NCBI GenBank assembly: GCA_964196195.1
Contig: CAXMSE010000079.1
Coordinates: forward strand, 67,668-131,667
Direction: 5' to 3'
Length of the DNA stretch: 64,000 nucleotides
From: OFTM10 sp964196195
Lineage (GTDB): Bacteria > Actinomycetota > Acidimicrobiia > Acidimicrobiales > Aldehydirespiratoraceae
Position 1 is the first letter of the stretch. The number at the start of each line of letters is the position of its first letter. The notes under the pieces were generated by a model. It had not been told where the DNA came from. It saw only the letters and a program-made list of their open reading frames with translations, and did not search any database. A program made the translations under genes and the position numbers. Below are positions 24,707-33,549 of the stretch, one piece after another.

Positions 24707-25197
24707 TGGAGTCAGGGAAGATCCCGAAGGGCATAACAAGCCTGCTCAACATGAGCCGGAAGTACTCCCTCTGGGTATACCAGTGGGGCCTCGCGTGCTG
24801 TGCCATCGAGATGGGTGCTGCTTTTGCGTCGCCGCGCTACGACGTGATGCGCCTCGGCGTCATCCCCCTACCGGCCAGTCCCCGCCAGGCCGACCTCCTC
24901 GTGGTGTCGGGCACTGTCACCGACAAAATGGCGCCTTCGGTGAAGCGGCTCTACGAGCAGATGCCCGAACCCAAATATGTGATCTCGATGGGGTCCTGCG
25001 CCAACTGTGGTGGCCCCTACTGGGATTCCTATTCCGTCACCAAGGGTGTCGACCAGATCGTGCCGGTCGATGTGTACGTTCCCGGCTGCCCGCCTCGCCC
25101 CGAGGCCCTGCTCGAGGGCATCATCTTGCTCCAGGAGCGGATCCAGAACGAAGACATGGCCCAGCGTTGGAGGGGTGATCCGATTGTCATCGACTGA
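24697..25197 (+). CDS. nuoB: NADH-quinone oxidoreductase subunit B (complex I-2)
   Basis: NuoB2 carries the four N2 ligands: the Cys pair in GLACCAIE, the Cys in MGSCANCGG and the Cys in PGCPPRPE. I chose GTG 24697 because AAGGGAG at 24683-24689 is seven bases upstream; GTG 24706, touching the nuoA2 stop, is the alternative. This gives 166 residues. An upstream in-frame ATG inside nuoA2 lacks such support. It differs clearly from NuoB1 in the peptide after the Cys pair. Confidence 0.94.
   Translation: MGLVESGKIPKGITSLLNMSRKYSLWVYQWGLACCAIEMGAAFASPRYDVMRLGVIPLPASPRQADLLVVSGTVTDKMAPSVKRLYEQMPEPKYVISMGSCANCGGPYWDSYSVTKGVDQIVPVDVYVPGCPPRPEALLEGIILLQERIQNEDMAQRWRGDPIVID
25169..25175 (+). promoter_or_regulatory. 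Ribosome site GGAGGGG that selects a TTG start for nuoC2
   Basis: GGAGGGG lies inside the end of nuoB2, eight bases before TTG 25184. An in-frame GTG at 25175 overlaps the site itself and cannot use it, so TTG is the better start. Confidence 0.6.
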
Positions 25198-25915
25198 CAC
25201 CCCCACCGACAGCGAAGAGGAGGCTGCGGTCGACCACGCCCGCAACGATCTGGTGGCCCGCCTCACCGCCCACCTCGGCGAAGGCTTCATCGAGTCGCAC
25301 CTCGTGGCGGGCGATGATCTCTGTGTTCGGGTGTCTCGCGACTCCTGGGTCGGTGCCGCCGAATTCACCAAGACCGGCCTCGGGTTCGGCTACTTCAGCT
25401 TCCTCTCGGGCATCGACTGGATGCCCTCGCCATTCGGCCGCGACATGGACGCCCAGGTCGATCTCCAACTCGACGGAAGCGACGACTCGCCTTCCGCCGA
25501 CGAGGGCGATACCGATCATTCCACGATCGACTCAGGAGTGGCGGGCGGCGACACCCGCTTCCAGGTCTTCGCTCGCCTCAACGATGTGGTGAACGGACTC
25601 GGAATCACCTTCAAGGTCGACATCCCCGACAACGATCTGAGCGTTCCGAGCTGGGTCGGCGTCTACCCCGGGGCGAATTGGCACGAGCGCGAATGCTGGG
25701 AGATGTACGGCATCGAGTTCACCGGTCATCCTGGCCTGCGCCACCTGTATCTGCCGGGGGAGTTCGAAGGCAATCCCCTGCGCAAGGACTACCCCCTCCT
25801 GGCGCGGCGGATGAAGCCGTGGCCCGGGATCGTCGACGTCGAACAGATGCCCGACGACGATGCGCCCACCGCTGATCCGGCGGAGGCCGGCGACAACAAC
25901 GGGGGCGAAGAGTGA
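25184..25915 (+). CDS. nuoC: NADH-quinone oxidoreductase subunit C (complex I-2)
   Basis: The 243-residue subunit has the family signature ERECWEMYGIEFTGHP and NPLRKDYPL. It is longer than NuoC1 because of an acidic insertion of about 30 residues (about 85-118) in the middle. The likely start is TTG 25184, overlapping nuoB2 by 14 bases, chosen for the GGAGG site upstream. The C-terminal 25 residues are acidic. Its stop overlaps nuoD2 by four bases. Confidence 0.92.
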   Translation: MSSTDTPTDSEEEAAVDHARNDLVARLTAHLGEGFIESHLVAGDDLCVRVSRDSWVGAAEFTKTGLGFGYFSFLSGIDWMPSPFGRDMDAQVDLQLDGSDDSPSADEGDTDHSTIDSGVAGGDTRFQVFARLNDVVNGLGITFKVDIPDNDLSVPSWVGVYPGANWHERECWEMYGIEFTGHPGLRHLYLPGEFEGNPLRKDYPLLARRMKPWPGIVDVEQMPDDDAPTADPAEAGDNNGGEE

Positions 25916-27084
25916 CTGCAATAAGCGATCGCGAGAAGCTCTCCTACATCGCGGCTCAGGCCGCCGACGCCCGTCTCAACCTAGAGCTCGAAACCGAGGG
26001 CATGACACTCAACCTCGGCCCCCAGCATCCAGCCACCCACGGCACCCTGCGCATCATCGCCAAGCTCGATGGTGAGCAGGTGATCTCCGCCGAGCCGGTC
26101 ATGGGCTACATGCACCGCGGCTACGAGAAGCTCGCCGAGGTCCGCACCTATCCCCAGGTCACCGCCCTGGTAAACCGCATCGATTGGGTTGGCAGCTTCG
26201 CCAACGAGGTGCCTTTCATCCTCGCGGCCGAGAAGCTGATGGAAGTCGAGGCGCCGCCACGCGCCCAGTGGATCCGCACCACCCTTTTCGAGATGAGCCG
26301 GGTGGCCAACATCTCACTCTTCCTCGGCGACATGGCTCTCCAACTCGGTGCCACCACTCCGGCCTTCTTCGCGTTCCGCGACCGTGAGCATGTGCTCAAC
26401 CAGATCGAAGCGGTCACTGGCGGACGCTTCCACCCCAACTTCGATCGCATCGGCGGCCTCAAGGACGACCTGCCCGCTGGTTGGATCACCGAAACGAAGC
26501 GCGCGATGAGAAAGATGCGCCAGTTCTGTGAGGAGATGGAGCAACTGGTCCTCGGTAACGAGATCTTCGCGGCTCGCTCCCGTGGCATCGGTGTGATCCC
26601 CGCGGACATCGGGCTCTCCTACGGCCTCTCGGGCGCCAACATCCGAAGCTCCGGCGTCGACTGGGACTCCCGGCGCGACAATCCCTGCGGTCTTGTCCAT
26701 AGCGAGCTCGATTGGAAGGTCTGGACCCACCCCGACGGCGACTCGTTCGCCCGCTTCTGGGTTCGTCTCCAGGAGGTGCGCGAGAGCACGAAGATGATCG
26801 ACCAGTTGCTCGACGGGCTGCCGTCGGGCCCGATAATGGCGAAGGTTCCCCGCATCATCAAGGTGCCCGCGGGTGAGGCCTATGTGGAGACCGAAAATCC
26901 CCTCGGCGTGATGGGCTATTACGTCATCTCCAAGGGCGATCTGGTGCCGTACCGGGTGAAGATCCGATCGGCGTCGTTCTCCAACATCTCCATCACACCC
27001 TGGCTTTTGCAGGGCGTCTATGTGCCCGACATCATCACCATTCTCGCCAGTCTCTACTTCATCCTGGGAGACATCGACCGGTGA
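25912..27084 (+). CDS. nuoD: NADH-quinone oxidoreductase subunit D (complex I-2)
   Basis: The 390-residue NuoD2 has GPQHPATHGTLR and the ending ILGDIDR, matching the quinone-pocket subunit. After the first block it reads YMHRGYEK, with Arg69 (codon 26116-26118) where NuoD1 has Thr95. This Arg corresponds to Arg85 of the mitochondrial 49-kDa subunit, the residue dimethylated by NDUFAF7. GTG start; four-base overlaps with nuoC2 and nuoH2. Confidence 0.96.
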   Translation: MTAISDREKLSYIAAQAADARLNLELETEGMTLNLGPQHPATHGTLRIIAKLDGEQVISAEPVMGYMHRGYEKLAEVRTYPQVTALVNRIDWVGSFANEVPFILAAEKLMEVEAPPRAQWIRTTLFEMSRVANISLFLGDMALQLGATTPAFFAFRDREHVLNQIEAVTGGRFHPNFDRIGGLKDDLPAGWITETKRAMRKMRQFCEEMEQLVLGNEIFAARSRGIGVIPADIGLSYGLSGANIRSSGVDWDSRRDNPCGLVHSELDWKVWTHPDGDSFARFWVRLQEVRESTKMIDQLLDGLPSGPIMAKVPRIIKVPAGEAYVETENPLGVMGYYVISKGDLVPYRVKIRSASFSNISITPWLLQGVYVPDIITILASLYFILGDIDR

Positions 27085-28121
27085 TCGATGCCACGCTTCT
27101 GTTCGGCGAACTCGCCTACTGGCAGCAGACTTCCCTTCGGGTGGTCGGTGGCCTCACCGCGGTGCTGCTGATCGCCGGCACCCTGGTCTACGTCCACCTG
27201 TTCAAGCTCGTGTCGTTCATGCAGAGTCGGCTCGGCCCCATGGAAGCCGGCCCGTTCGGGTCGCTGCAACTGTTGGCCGAAGTGGGCAAGTTCCTCCAGA
27301 AGGAAGACATCTTCCCCCGCAAGGCCGACAAGTTCGTCTTCGCTGCGGCACCGTTCGTGGTGCTGATGTCCACCTTCTTACTGGTGGTGGTTGTGCCGGG
27401 TGGTCCCGATGCCTGGTTCATCGATTCCGACATCGGTGTCTATCTGGCGATGGCTGTCTCGTCGATCTCGGTCATCGGCATCCTCATGGCCGGGTGGGGC
27501 TCGGCCAGCAAGTATTCCCTGCTCGGTGGCCTGAGAGCCACCGGCCAGCTGATTGCCTACGAACTCCCCCTGATCCTCGCCGTTGTAGGTGTGGTGATCC
27601 AGGCCGGCACGATGAACATGCAGCTCATCGTCTACGCCCAGGCCGACGGAGCGATCTTCGGATGGGGCGGCATCGGCAACCCCTACATCCTCACCCAGGG
27701 TGTGGGCTTCCTCCTCTTCATGATCGCCATGCAGGCCGAGCTGACCCAGACGCCTTTCGATATGCCGATCGCCGAGTCGGAACTGGTCACCGGCTACATG
27801 ACCGAATACTCCGGCATGCGCTTCCTGCTCTTCTTCATCGGCGAGTTCGCCACCGCCGGTGTGTTTTCCGCCATCGCAGCGGTGCTATTCCTCGGAGGCT
27901 GGTACATCCCCGGCATCGACCCCGACGACAACATCATGAATGTGCTTGGGCCCATCGTGATGCTCACCAAGATCGTGGGCCTCACCTTCCTGGTGTTCTG
28001 GTTCCGTTTCACCTTCCCCCGCTTCCGTGAAGATCAGCTCCAGAAGCTGGCCTGGAAGGTTCTCATCCCGCTCGCTCTCGCCAACATCATGGTGACGGGC
28101 ATCCTCAAGGTCGCCTTCTAG
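27081..28121 (+). CDS. nuoH: NADH-quinone oxidoreductase subunit H (complex I-2)
   Basis: The 346-residue membrane subunit shows SFMQSRLGPMEAGPFGSLQ, EVGKFLQKED and the acidic loop FDMPIAESELVTGYMTEYS. The residues in this loop differ from NuoH1 (PIAESELVTGYM against LVEAEQELVGGFH). GTG start overlapping nuoD2 by four bases. It joins the quinone chamber to the pump modules of the second enzyme. Confidence 0.95.
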   Translation: MIDATLLFGELAYWQQTSLRVVGGLTAVLLIAGTLVYVHLFKLVSFMQSRLGPMEAGPFGSLQLLAEVGKFLQKEDIFPRKADKFVFAAAPFVVLMSTFLLVVVVPGGPDAWFIDSDIGVYLAMAVSSISVIGILMAGWGSASKYSLLGGLRATGQLIAYELPLILAVVGVVIQAGTMNMQLIVYAQADGAIFGWGGIGNPYILTQGVGFLLFMIAMQAELTQTPFDMPIAESELVTGYMTEYSGMRFLLFFIGEFATAGVFSAIAAVLFLGGWYIPGIDPDDNIMNVLGPIVMLTKIVGLTFLVFWFRFTFPRFREDQLQKLAWKVLIPLALANIMVTGILKVAF

Positions 28122-28128
28122 GACTCGC

Positions 28129-28668
28129 ATGGCACTCGTACCTGGACTCATCAAAGGCCTCGGCGTCACCGGAGGAACCCTGCTTCGCACCGTCTTCCCC
28201 GACGGGTGGAAGAAGCCGATCCCCAACCCGGTCAAGGGTGCGGAGACGGTGCAGTACCCCCACGAAAAGGAAGCGCCGCCTCCCCGGGCGCGCGGGGTCA
28301 TCGCCCTCCACGAGGAGAACTGCACCGCGTGCATGTTGTGCGCTCGAGAGTGCCCCGACTGGTGCATCTACATCGAGGGTCACAAGGAGAAGGCACCTCC
28401 TCGCCGGGCCGGTGGCAAGCCCCGCCAGGTCAATGCACTCGACCGCTTCGACATTGATTACGCCCTGTGCATGTACTGCGGCATCTGCGTCGACGTTTGC
28501 CCCTTCGAGGCCCTCTTCTGGAGCCCGGAATACGAGTTCTCCGAGCCCCGAATCGCCGATCTGCTCCACGACAAGTCACGCCTGGCCGAGTGGATGGAGA
28601 CGGTGCCGGAGTTCGAGCCCTACGAAGCAGGCTCGGAAGCCAAGATCAAGAAGGTGCCGCCCACATGA
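28129..28668 (+). CDS. nuoI: NADH-quinone oxidoreductase subunit I (complex I-2)
   Basis: The 179-residue subunit has two [4Fe-4S] motifs, C65/68/71/75 (NCTACMLCARECP) and C114/117/120/124 (LCMYCGICVDVCP). It retains the full electron path to N2 although no NADH module is encoded. In NADH-module-free complexes elsewhere, NuoI-type subunits are where external donors such as ferredoxin dock; whether that applies here is inference. The stop overlaps nuoJ2 by four bases. Confidence 0.95.
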   Translation: MALVPGLIKGLGVTGGTLLRTVFPDGWKKPIPNPVKGAETVQYPHEKEAPPPRARGVIALHEENCTACMLCARECPDWCIYIEGHKEKAPPRRAGGKPRQVNALDRFDIDYALCMYCGICVDVCPFEALFWSPEYEFSEPRIADLLHDKSRLAEWMETVPEFEPYEAGSEAKIKKVPPT

Positions 28669-29198
28669 GCGCTCTTCTCGCCGCCGCTTCTGCCGATGCC
28701 GACATCTACGTCGCCCAAAACGTCTTCTTCGGGGTGATCGCGATCACGATGATCTGGGCCGCGTTGAGGGTGGTCACCACCTCCAACGTGGTTCACGCCG
28801 CCCTTTGGCTGGTGGTTGTGCTCGCGGGAGTGGCCGTGCAGTTCATCTTCCTCGGTGCCGAGTTCGTGGCCGTCACCCAAGTGCTCGTCTACATCGGTGC
28901 CGTGATCGTCTTGTTCCTCTTCGGTGTGATGCTCACCCGTGCCTCGATGGGTGACGACGAATCGGTCGCGCGAGAGAAGCGGGCCATGGCCGCCATCACC
29001 GGCGTGCTGCTCTTCGCAGTGATGGCTGTGGCCCTCGTCGACTCCTTCGAAGATGTCCGTCTCGTGATCGACGAGCCCCAGTCCACCACCCTGGTGAGCG
29101 ACTCGATCTTCTCCCAGTACATCGTGCCGTTCGAGGCGGTGTCGGTGCTCCTGCTCGCCGCCCTCATCGGGGCCATCGTCGTGGCGCGGAGGGACTGA
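28665..29198 (+). CDS. nuoJ: NADH-quinone oxidoreductase subunit J (complex I-2)
   Basis: This 177-residue NuoJ has five expected helices, with NVVHAALWLVVV and TQVLVYIGAVIVLFLFGVML as family runs. The ATG at 28665 overlaps the nuoI2 stop; a longer upstream frame lies inside nuoI2 and has no support. It is shorter than NuoJ1 by about 45 residues, mainly in the loop between helices 4 and 5 and the tail. Confidence 0.94.
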   Translation: MSALLAAASADADIYVAQNVFFGVIAITMIWAALRVVTTSNVVHAALWLVVVLAGVAVQFIFLGAEFVAVTQVLVYIGAVIVLFLFGVMLTRASMGDDESVAREKRAMAAITGVLLFAVMAVALVDSFEDVRLVIDEPQSTTLVSDSIFSQYIVPFEAVSVLLLAALIGAIVVARRD

Positions 29199-29199
29199 G

Positions 29200-29499
29200 A
29201 TGCTTCTCAACCAGTTCCTGCTGCTCGCTGCGGTCCTGTTCTGTATCGGTGTCTACGGCGTCCTCGTTCGCAAGAACGCCATGCTCGTGTTGATGTCGGT
29301 CGAGTTGATCCTCAACGCCGTCAACATCAACCTCGTCGCCTTCGGAGCCCTACAAGATGATGTCGGTGGCTCCGTCTTCGCCCTGTTCACGATCGCGGTT
29401 GCTGCTGCCGAAGTCGGCATCGGTCTCGCCATCGTCTTGCTCATGTACCGCAACCGCCGCAGCATCGACCTCTCCGAGGCCGACATGCTGAAGGGCTGA
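29200..29499 (+). CDS. nuoK: NADH-quinone oxidoreductase subunit K (complex I-2)
   Basis: The 99-residue NuoK has three helices and both conserved membrane glutamates, in MSVELILNAVN and AAAEVGIGLAI. It begins one base after the nuoJ2 stop. It is recognisably parallel to NuoK1, in line with two paralogous operons rather than a local duplication. Confidence 0.95.
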   Translation: MLLNQFLLLAAVLFCIGVYGVLVRKNAMLVLMSVELILNAVNINLVAFGALQDDVGGSVFALFTIAVAAAEVGIGLAIVLLMYRNRRSIDLSEADMLKG

Positions 29500-29506
29500 G
29501 GTCGCC

Positions 29507-31891
29507 GTGACTCTCTCTGTTCTTGCTGCTGAAGCCGTCTCCGGGGGTTCGAGCGTCGTTCACGACGCCAACTGGTTCCTCGAAAACGCCTGGCTCGTGC
29601 CCTTGTTGCCGGCGATCTCGTTCCTGCTGATCCTCTTCTTCGGCAAGCGCATGCCCAAGCAGGGAGCCGAGATCGGCATTGCCGCGGTCGGGCTCTCGTT
29701 TGTGCTGGCAGTAATCACCGGGTTCGCCTGGCTCGATCATCGCGAGAATTTCGAGGTGCCCGGCGCCGAGGAGCACGCCCTGGTGGTGGAGGCCGACGGG
29801 TCGGAAGGGTCAGACGATCTCACCCTCACTGCGGCCCTTGCCCAACAAGACGGTGAAGAGGGCGATCACGCCGAAACCGACGAGCACGCGGAAGACGCTG
29901 GCGAGGGCCACGAGGCGAGCAACCCCTATGTGGCGGTTCAAAACTCCACCCAGTGGTTCCAGTCGGGCGGGATCGAATTCAACGCCGGCATCCTGGTCGA
30001 CGGCTTGTCGGTGATGATGCTCTTCGTGGTGTCGCTGGTGTCGCTGCTGGTGCACATCTACTCCACCGACTATGTGGGCGGCGACCGCCGTTACACCCAT
30101 TTCTTCGCCTTCTTGTCGTTGTTCACCGCCGCGATGCTCTTCTTCGTGCTGAGCGACAATCTGATCCAGATGATCGTTGGTTGGGAGTTGGTGGGCGTCT
30201 GCTCCTTTGTGCTCATCGGCCATTGGTGGGAGGAGAAGGCCAACTCCGACGCTGCCCTCAAGGCCTTCCTCACCAACCGTGTCGGCGATATCGGTCTCCT
30301 GGTCGGCATGATCACCCTGTTCTTCGCGGCGGGCGGTGGCGTCACCTTCGACACGGTCACCATCAACTCCGAGATCGTCGCCGGCAATGTCGGCCACACC
30401 GCACTCGTTGTGGCTGCGGCCAGTCTGATGGCTGCGGTGATGTCGAAGTCCGGCCAGTTCGTTCTCCACACGTGGCTGCCCGATGCCATGGCGGGACCCA
30501 CGCCGGTATCGGCGCTCATCCATGCCGCCACCATGGTGGTGGCCGGCATCTTCATGGTGGCCCGGCTCTACCCCGTATTCTTCGAGGGCATGCAGATCGG
30601 TGGGTCGAGCATCAACCTGCTGGCTACGGTGGGCGCGATCACCCTCGTGTTCGGTGGCCTGCTCGCCTTCGTGCAAGACGACATCAAGAAGGTGCTCGCC
30701 TATTCCACGGTGAGCCAGCTCGGCTATATGGCGATGGCTCTCGGTGTCGGCGCCTGGACCGCGGCGGTGTTCCACCTCTTCACCCACGCCTTCTTCAAGG
30801 CCAACCTCTTCCTCGGGTCGGGATCGGTGGCTCACTCGGTGCACAGCTTCGACATGAAGAAGGACATGGGAGGCATGAAGAAGTTCATGCCCAGGACCTA
30901 CGTCACCTTCATCATCGGCTCACTCGCTCTCGCGGGCGTCTTCCCCTTGGCGGGCTTCTGGTCGAAGGACGAGATCCTCGTTGGCACCGGTGGCTGGGGC
31001 CTGTTCGGAGGCACCGGCGGCAACGGCGCGTACACCTTCCATCTCACCATGGGCATGATCGGCGCCGGTCTCACCGCGGCCTACATGACCCGATGCATCT
31101 ACCTCACCTTCCACGGTGAATACCGAGGTGGGCATCACGACGACGCCCACGCCGAGGATGCCGACCACGACCATGCCCAGGGGCATGGCGACCCCCAAGA
31201 GTCGGGCCCGCGGATCCTGGTGCCCCTCTACGTGTTGTCGGGCTTCGCCATCTTGGCCGGGCTCCTCAATCTGCCCAGCGGATTCCAGCTCGTCCCCGAC
31301 TCCTGGCAGGAGCGCTTCGGTCACTTCATCGAGCCAGCCGGTGCGTCCTATTTCCCAGTGATCAGCCATGGCGGGCCCAGCTGGTCCCTCGCGATCATCT
31401 CGAGCGTCATCGCCATCGGCGGTGGCCTGTTCGCCTTCTACTACTACTTCGTGCGTGTCGATCGCATGAGCAAGCAGCTCGGCGAATCGCTCACCGGCCT
31501 ACCCGACGGGCTCACCAGCACCAACAGCCTCGCCCGAGTCGGCCACAAGGTGCTGGTGGAGAAGTACTACCTAGATCATCTCTACACCGGGGTCATCACC
31601 GGCTTCACCAAGGGTCCCCTCGCCCGCGCCGCCTACTGGGTCAACCAGAATGTCATCGACCGCGCCATCGACACCACCGGCACCGCATCGGTGGCCACTG
31701 GCCGCCTGATCTACGAAAAGATCGACCAGGGCACCATCGACCGAACCATCGACGGCGTTGGCAGGGCATCCGACGCCTCCGGCCAGGGTCTGCGCCACAT
31801 CAACTCCGGCAAGATCCAGAACTACGCCGCCATCCTCTTCGCCGGCGCGGCCATCCTCGCCGGCGCCTTCATCATCATCCTCGCTTTCTAG
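29507..31891 (+). CDS. nuoL: NADH-quinone oxidoreductase subunit L (complex I-2) with acidic and His-rich loops
   Basis: This 794-residue pump has the family runs WELVGVCSFVLIG, WLPDAMAGPTPVSALIHAATM and LAYSTVSQLGYM. Two loops are unusual. Residues about 84-143, after the second helix, are very acidic with several His. Residues about 541-566 carry a His/Asp-rich segment at the loop where NuoL1 has its coiled-coil insertion. Both remain in frame. GTG start with GAGGT upstream. The lateral-helix C-terminal region is complete. Confidence 0.95.
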   Translation: MTLSVLAAEAVSGGSSVVHDANWFLENAWLVPLLPAISFLLILFFGKRMPKQGAEIGIAAVGLSFVLAVITGFAWLDHRENFEVPGAEEHALVVEADGSEGSDDLTLTAALAQQDGEEGDHAETDEHAEDAGEGHEASNPYVAVQNSTQWFQSGGIEFNAGILVDGLSVMMLFVVSLVSLLVHIYSTDYVGGDRRYTHFFAFLSLFTAAMLFFVLSDNLIQMIVGWELVGVCSFVLIGHWWEEKANSDAALKAFLTNRVGDIGLLVGMITLFFAAGGGVTFDTVTINSEIVAGNVGHTALVVAAASLMAAVMSKSGQFVLHTWLPDAMAGPTPVSALIHAATMVVAGIFMVARLYPVFFEGMQIGGSSINLLATVGAITLVFGGLLAFVQDDIKKVLAYSTVSQLGYMAMALGVGAWTAAVFHLFTHAFFKANLFLGSGSVAHSVHSFDMKKDMGGMKKFMPRTYVTFIIGSLALAGVFPLAGFWSKDEILVGTGGWGLFGGTGGNGAYTFHLTMGMIGAGLTAAYMTRCIYLTFHGEYRGGHHDDAHAEDADHDHAQGHGDPQESGPRILVPLYVLSGFAILAGLLNLPSGFQLVPDSWQERFGHFIEPAGASYFPVISHGGPSWSLAIISSVIAIGGGLFAFYYYFVRVDRMSKQLGESLTGLPDGLTSTNSLARVGHKVLVEKYYLDHLYTGVITGFTKGPLARAAYWVNQNVIDRAIDTTGTASVATGRLIYEKIDQGTIDRTIDGVGRASDASGQGLRHINSGKIQNYAAILFAGAAILAGAFIIILAF

Positions 31892-31938
31892 ATCCATCCT
31901 GATTTCAAATTTCTGACTGGTAACCGGGAACAACACAC

Positions 31939-33543
31939 ATGACCGATTTCCTCAACGACTGGGGCCTCACCGCCATCACATTCGTGCCGCTCGCCGGCGC
32001 GCTGGTGATGATGCTCATCCCACGAGACAAAGAGGGGACCCACAAGCAGATCTCGCTGGGCGCCTCGCTGTTGGCGCTCGCCCTTGGCGTGGTGCTCCTC
32101 TTCGACTTCGACTACGGCTCGGCGGGAACGCTGCAGTACGTCACCGACGAGAAGTGGATCGAGGTCATCAATTCGCGATACATCCTCGGCCTCGATGGGA
32201 TGTCGCTGCCCCTGATTGCACTCACGGTGTTGGTGATGCCGCTGGTGTTCATTTATTCGTTGAACCACATCCCTGAACCGGGCAACGGCAAGGCCTTCCT
32301 CATATTGATGCTCATCCTCGAGACGGGCATGATCGGCACTTTCGTCGCTCAGGACCTCATCTTGTTCTTCGTCTTCTTCGAGGTCGTCCTGCTCCCGATG
32401 TTCTTCATGATCGCGGTGTGGGGTGGCCCAAACCGTCGCTACGCATCGCTGAAGTTCTTCCTGTTCACCCTCTTCGGCTCAGCCGTGATGCTGCTCGGTT
32501 TCCTCGCCCTGTTCTTCTTGTCGAAGGACGCCACCACCGGCGAGTTACTGCGCACCTTCGACATGAGGGTCCTCACCGATGCGGCTGGCGCAGGAATCGT
32601 GAGATCCTCCCAGCTGCTCATCTTCGGCGCCATGTTCCTCGGGTTCGGTATCAAGGTCCCCCTGTTCCCGTTCCACACGTGGCTCCCCGACGCCCACACC
32701 GAAGCACCCACCCAGGGATCGGTGATCCTGGCTGCGATCCTGCTGAAGCTCGGCACCTACGGCTTCATCCGCATCGCCATCCCGATGCTGCCCGAAGCGG
32801 CCGAAGCGTGGGCTCCTTGGATCGGTCTCGTCGCAGTGATCGGAATCATCTACGGCGCACTCGGATGCCTGGCCCAGACCGACATGAAACGCCTGATCGC
32901 GTTCTCCTCGGTGGCCCACATGGGATTCGTGATGCTCGGAATCGCCACCCTCACCGACTTCGGCATCAACGCCGCCATCTTCGGCATGGTCGCCCACGGC
33001 CTGATCACCGGCATGCTCTTCTTCGTGGCCGGTTCGGTGAAGGAGCGTTACCACACCCTCGAGATCGGTCGCCTGGGCGGCATGCTCGTGCAGGCCCCCC
33101 ATCTCGGCTGGATCCTCGGCTTCATCACGATGGCCTCGCTCGGTCTGCCCGGCTTGGCCGGCTTCTGGGGCGAGTTCCCCGCGATCCTGGCCACGTATCA
33201 GCCCGCCAACGGCCTCCCGGAGGAGACATTCCGCACCTTCATGGTGATAGCCGCGGTGGGCACCGTTCTCGCGGCTGGCTATCTGCTCTGGCTCCTCCAA
33301 CGCACTGCCATGGGTGAGCCGTCAGAGGAATTCGCCGACGACCCCAACATCACCGATGTGACCCGCATCGAATGGATCGCCTGGACGCCTCTGCTTGCGC
33401 TCATCCTCGTCTTCGGTGTGGCCCCCGGGCTCATCTTCGAGATCACCGATCCGGCCGTCATCGAGTCGCTCAACAACTGCTTGCAGCTCCCGGCGGGCTG
33501 CGAGGGTGTGGCTGAAGCCACCCAGGCCGCGTTCGGGGGCTGA
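31939..33543 (+). CDS. nuoM: NADH-quinone oxidoreductase subunit M (complex I-2)
   Basis: The 534-residue pump shows FFVFFEVVLLPMFFMI, HTWLPDAHTEAPTQGSVILA and LIAFSSVAHMGF. A gap of 47 bases separates it from nuoL2, the widest in this operon; the ATG is preceded by a weak GGGAAC. It lacks the acidic tail seen in NuoM1. Confidence 0.95.
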   Translation: MTDFLNDWGLTAITFVPLAGALVMMLIPRDKEGTHKQISLGASLLALALGVVLLFDFDYGSAGTLQYVTDEKWIEVINSRYILGLDGMSLPLIALTVLVMPLVFIYSLNHIPEPGNGKAFLILMLILETGMIGTFVAQDLILFFVFFEVVLLPMFFMIAVWGGPNRRYASLKFFLFTLFGSAVMLLGFLALFFLSKDATTGELLRTFDMRVLTDAAGAGIVRSSQLLIFGAMFLGFGIKVPLFPFHTWLPDAHTEAPTQGSVILAAILLKLGTYGFIRIAIPMLPEAAEAWAPWIGLVAVIGIIYGALGCLAQTDMKRLIAFSSVAHMGFVMLGIATLTDFGINAAIFGMVAHGLITGMLFFVAGSVKERYHTLEIGRLGGMLVQAPHLGWILGFITMASLGLPGLAGFWGEFPAILATYQPANGLPEETFRTFMVIAAVGTVLAAGYLLWLLQRTAMGEPSEEFADDPNITDVTRIEWIAWTPLLALILVFGVAPGLIFEITDPAVIESLNNCLQLPAGCEGVAEATQAAFGG

Positions 33544-33549
33544 TCCAAC

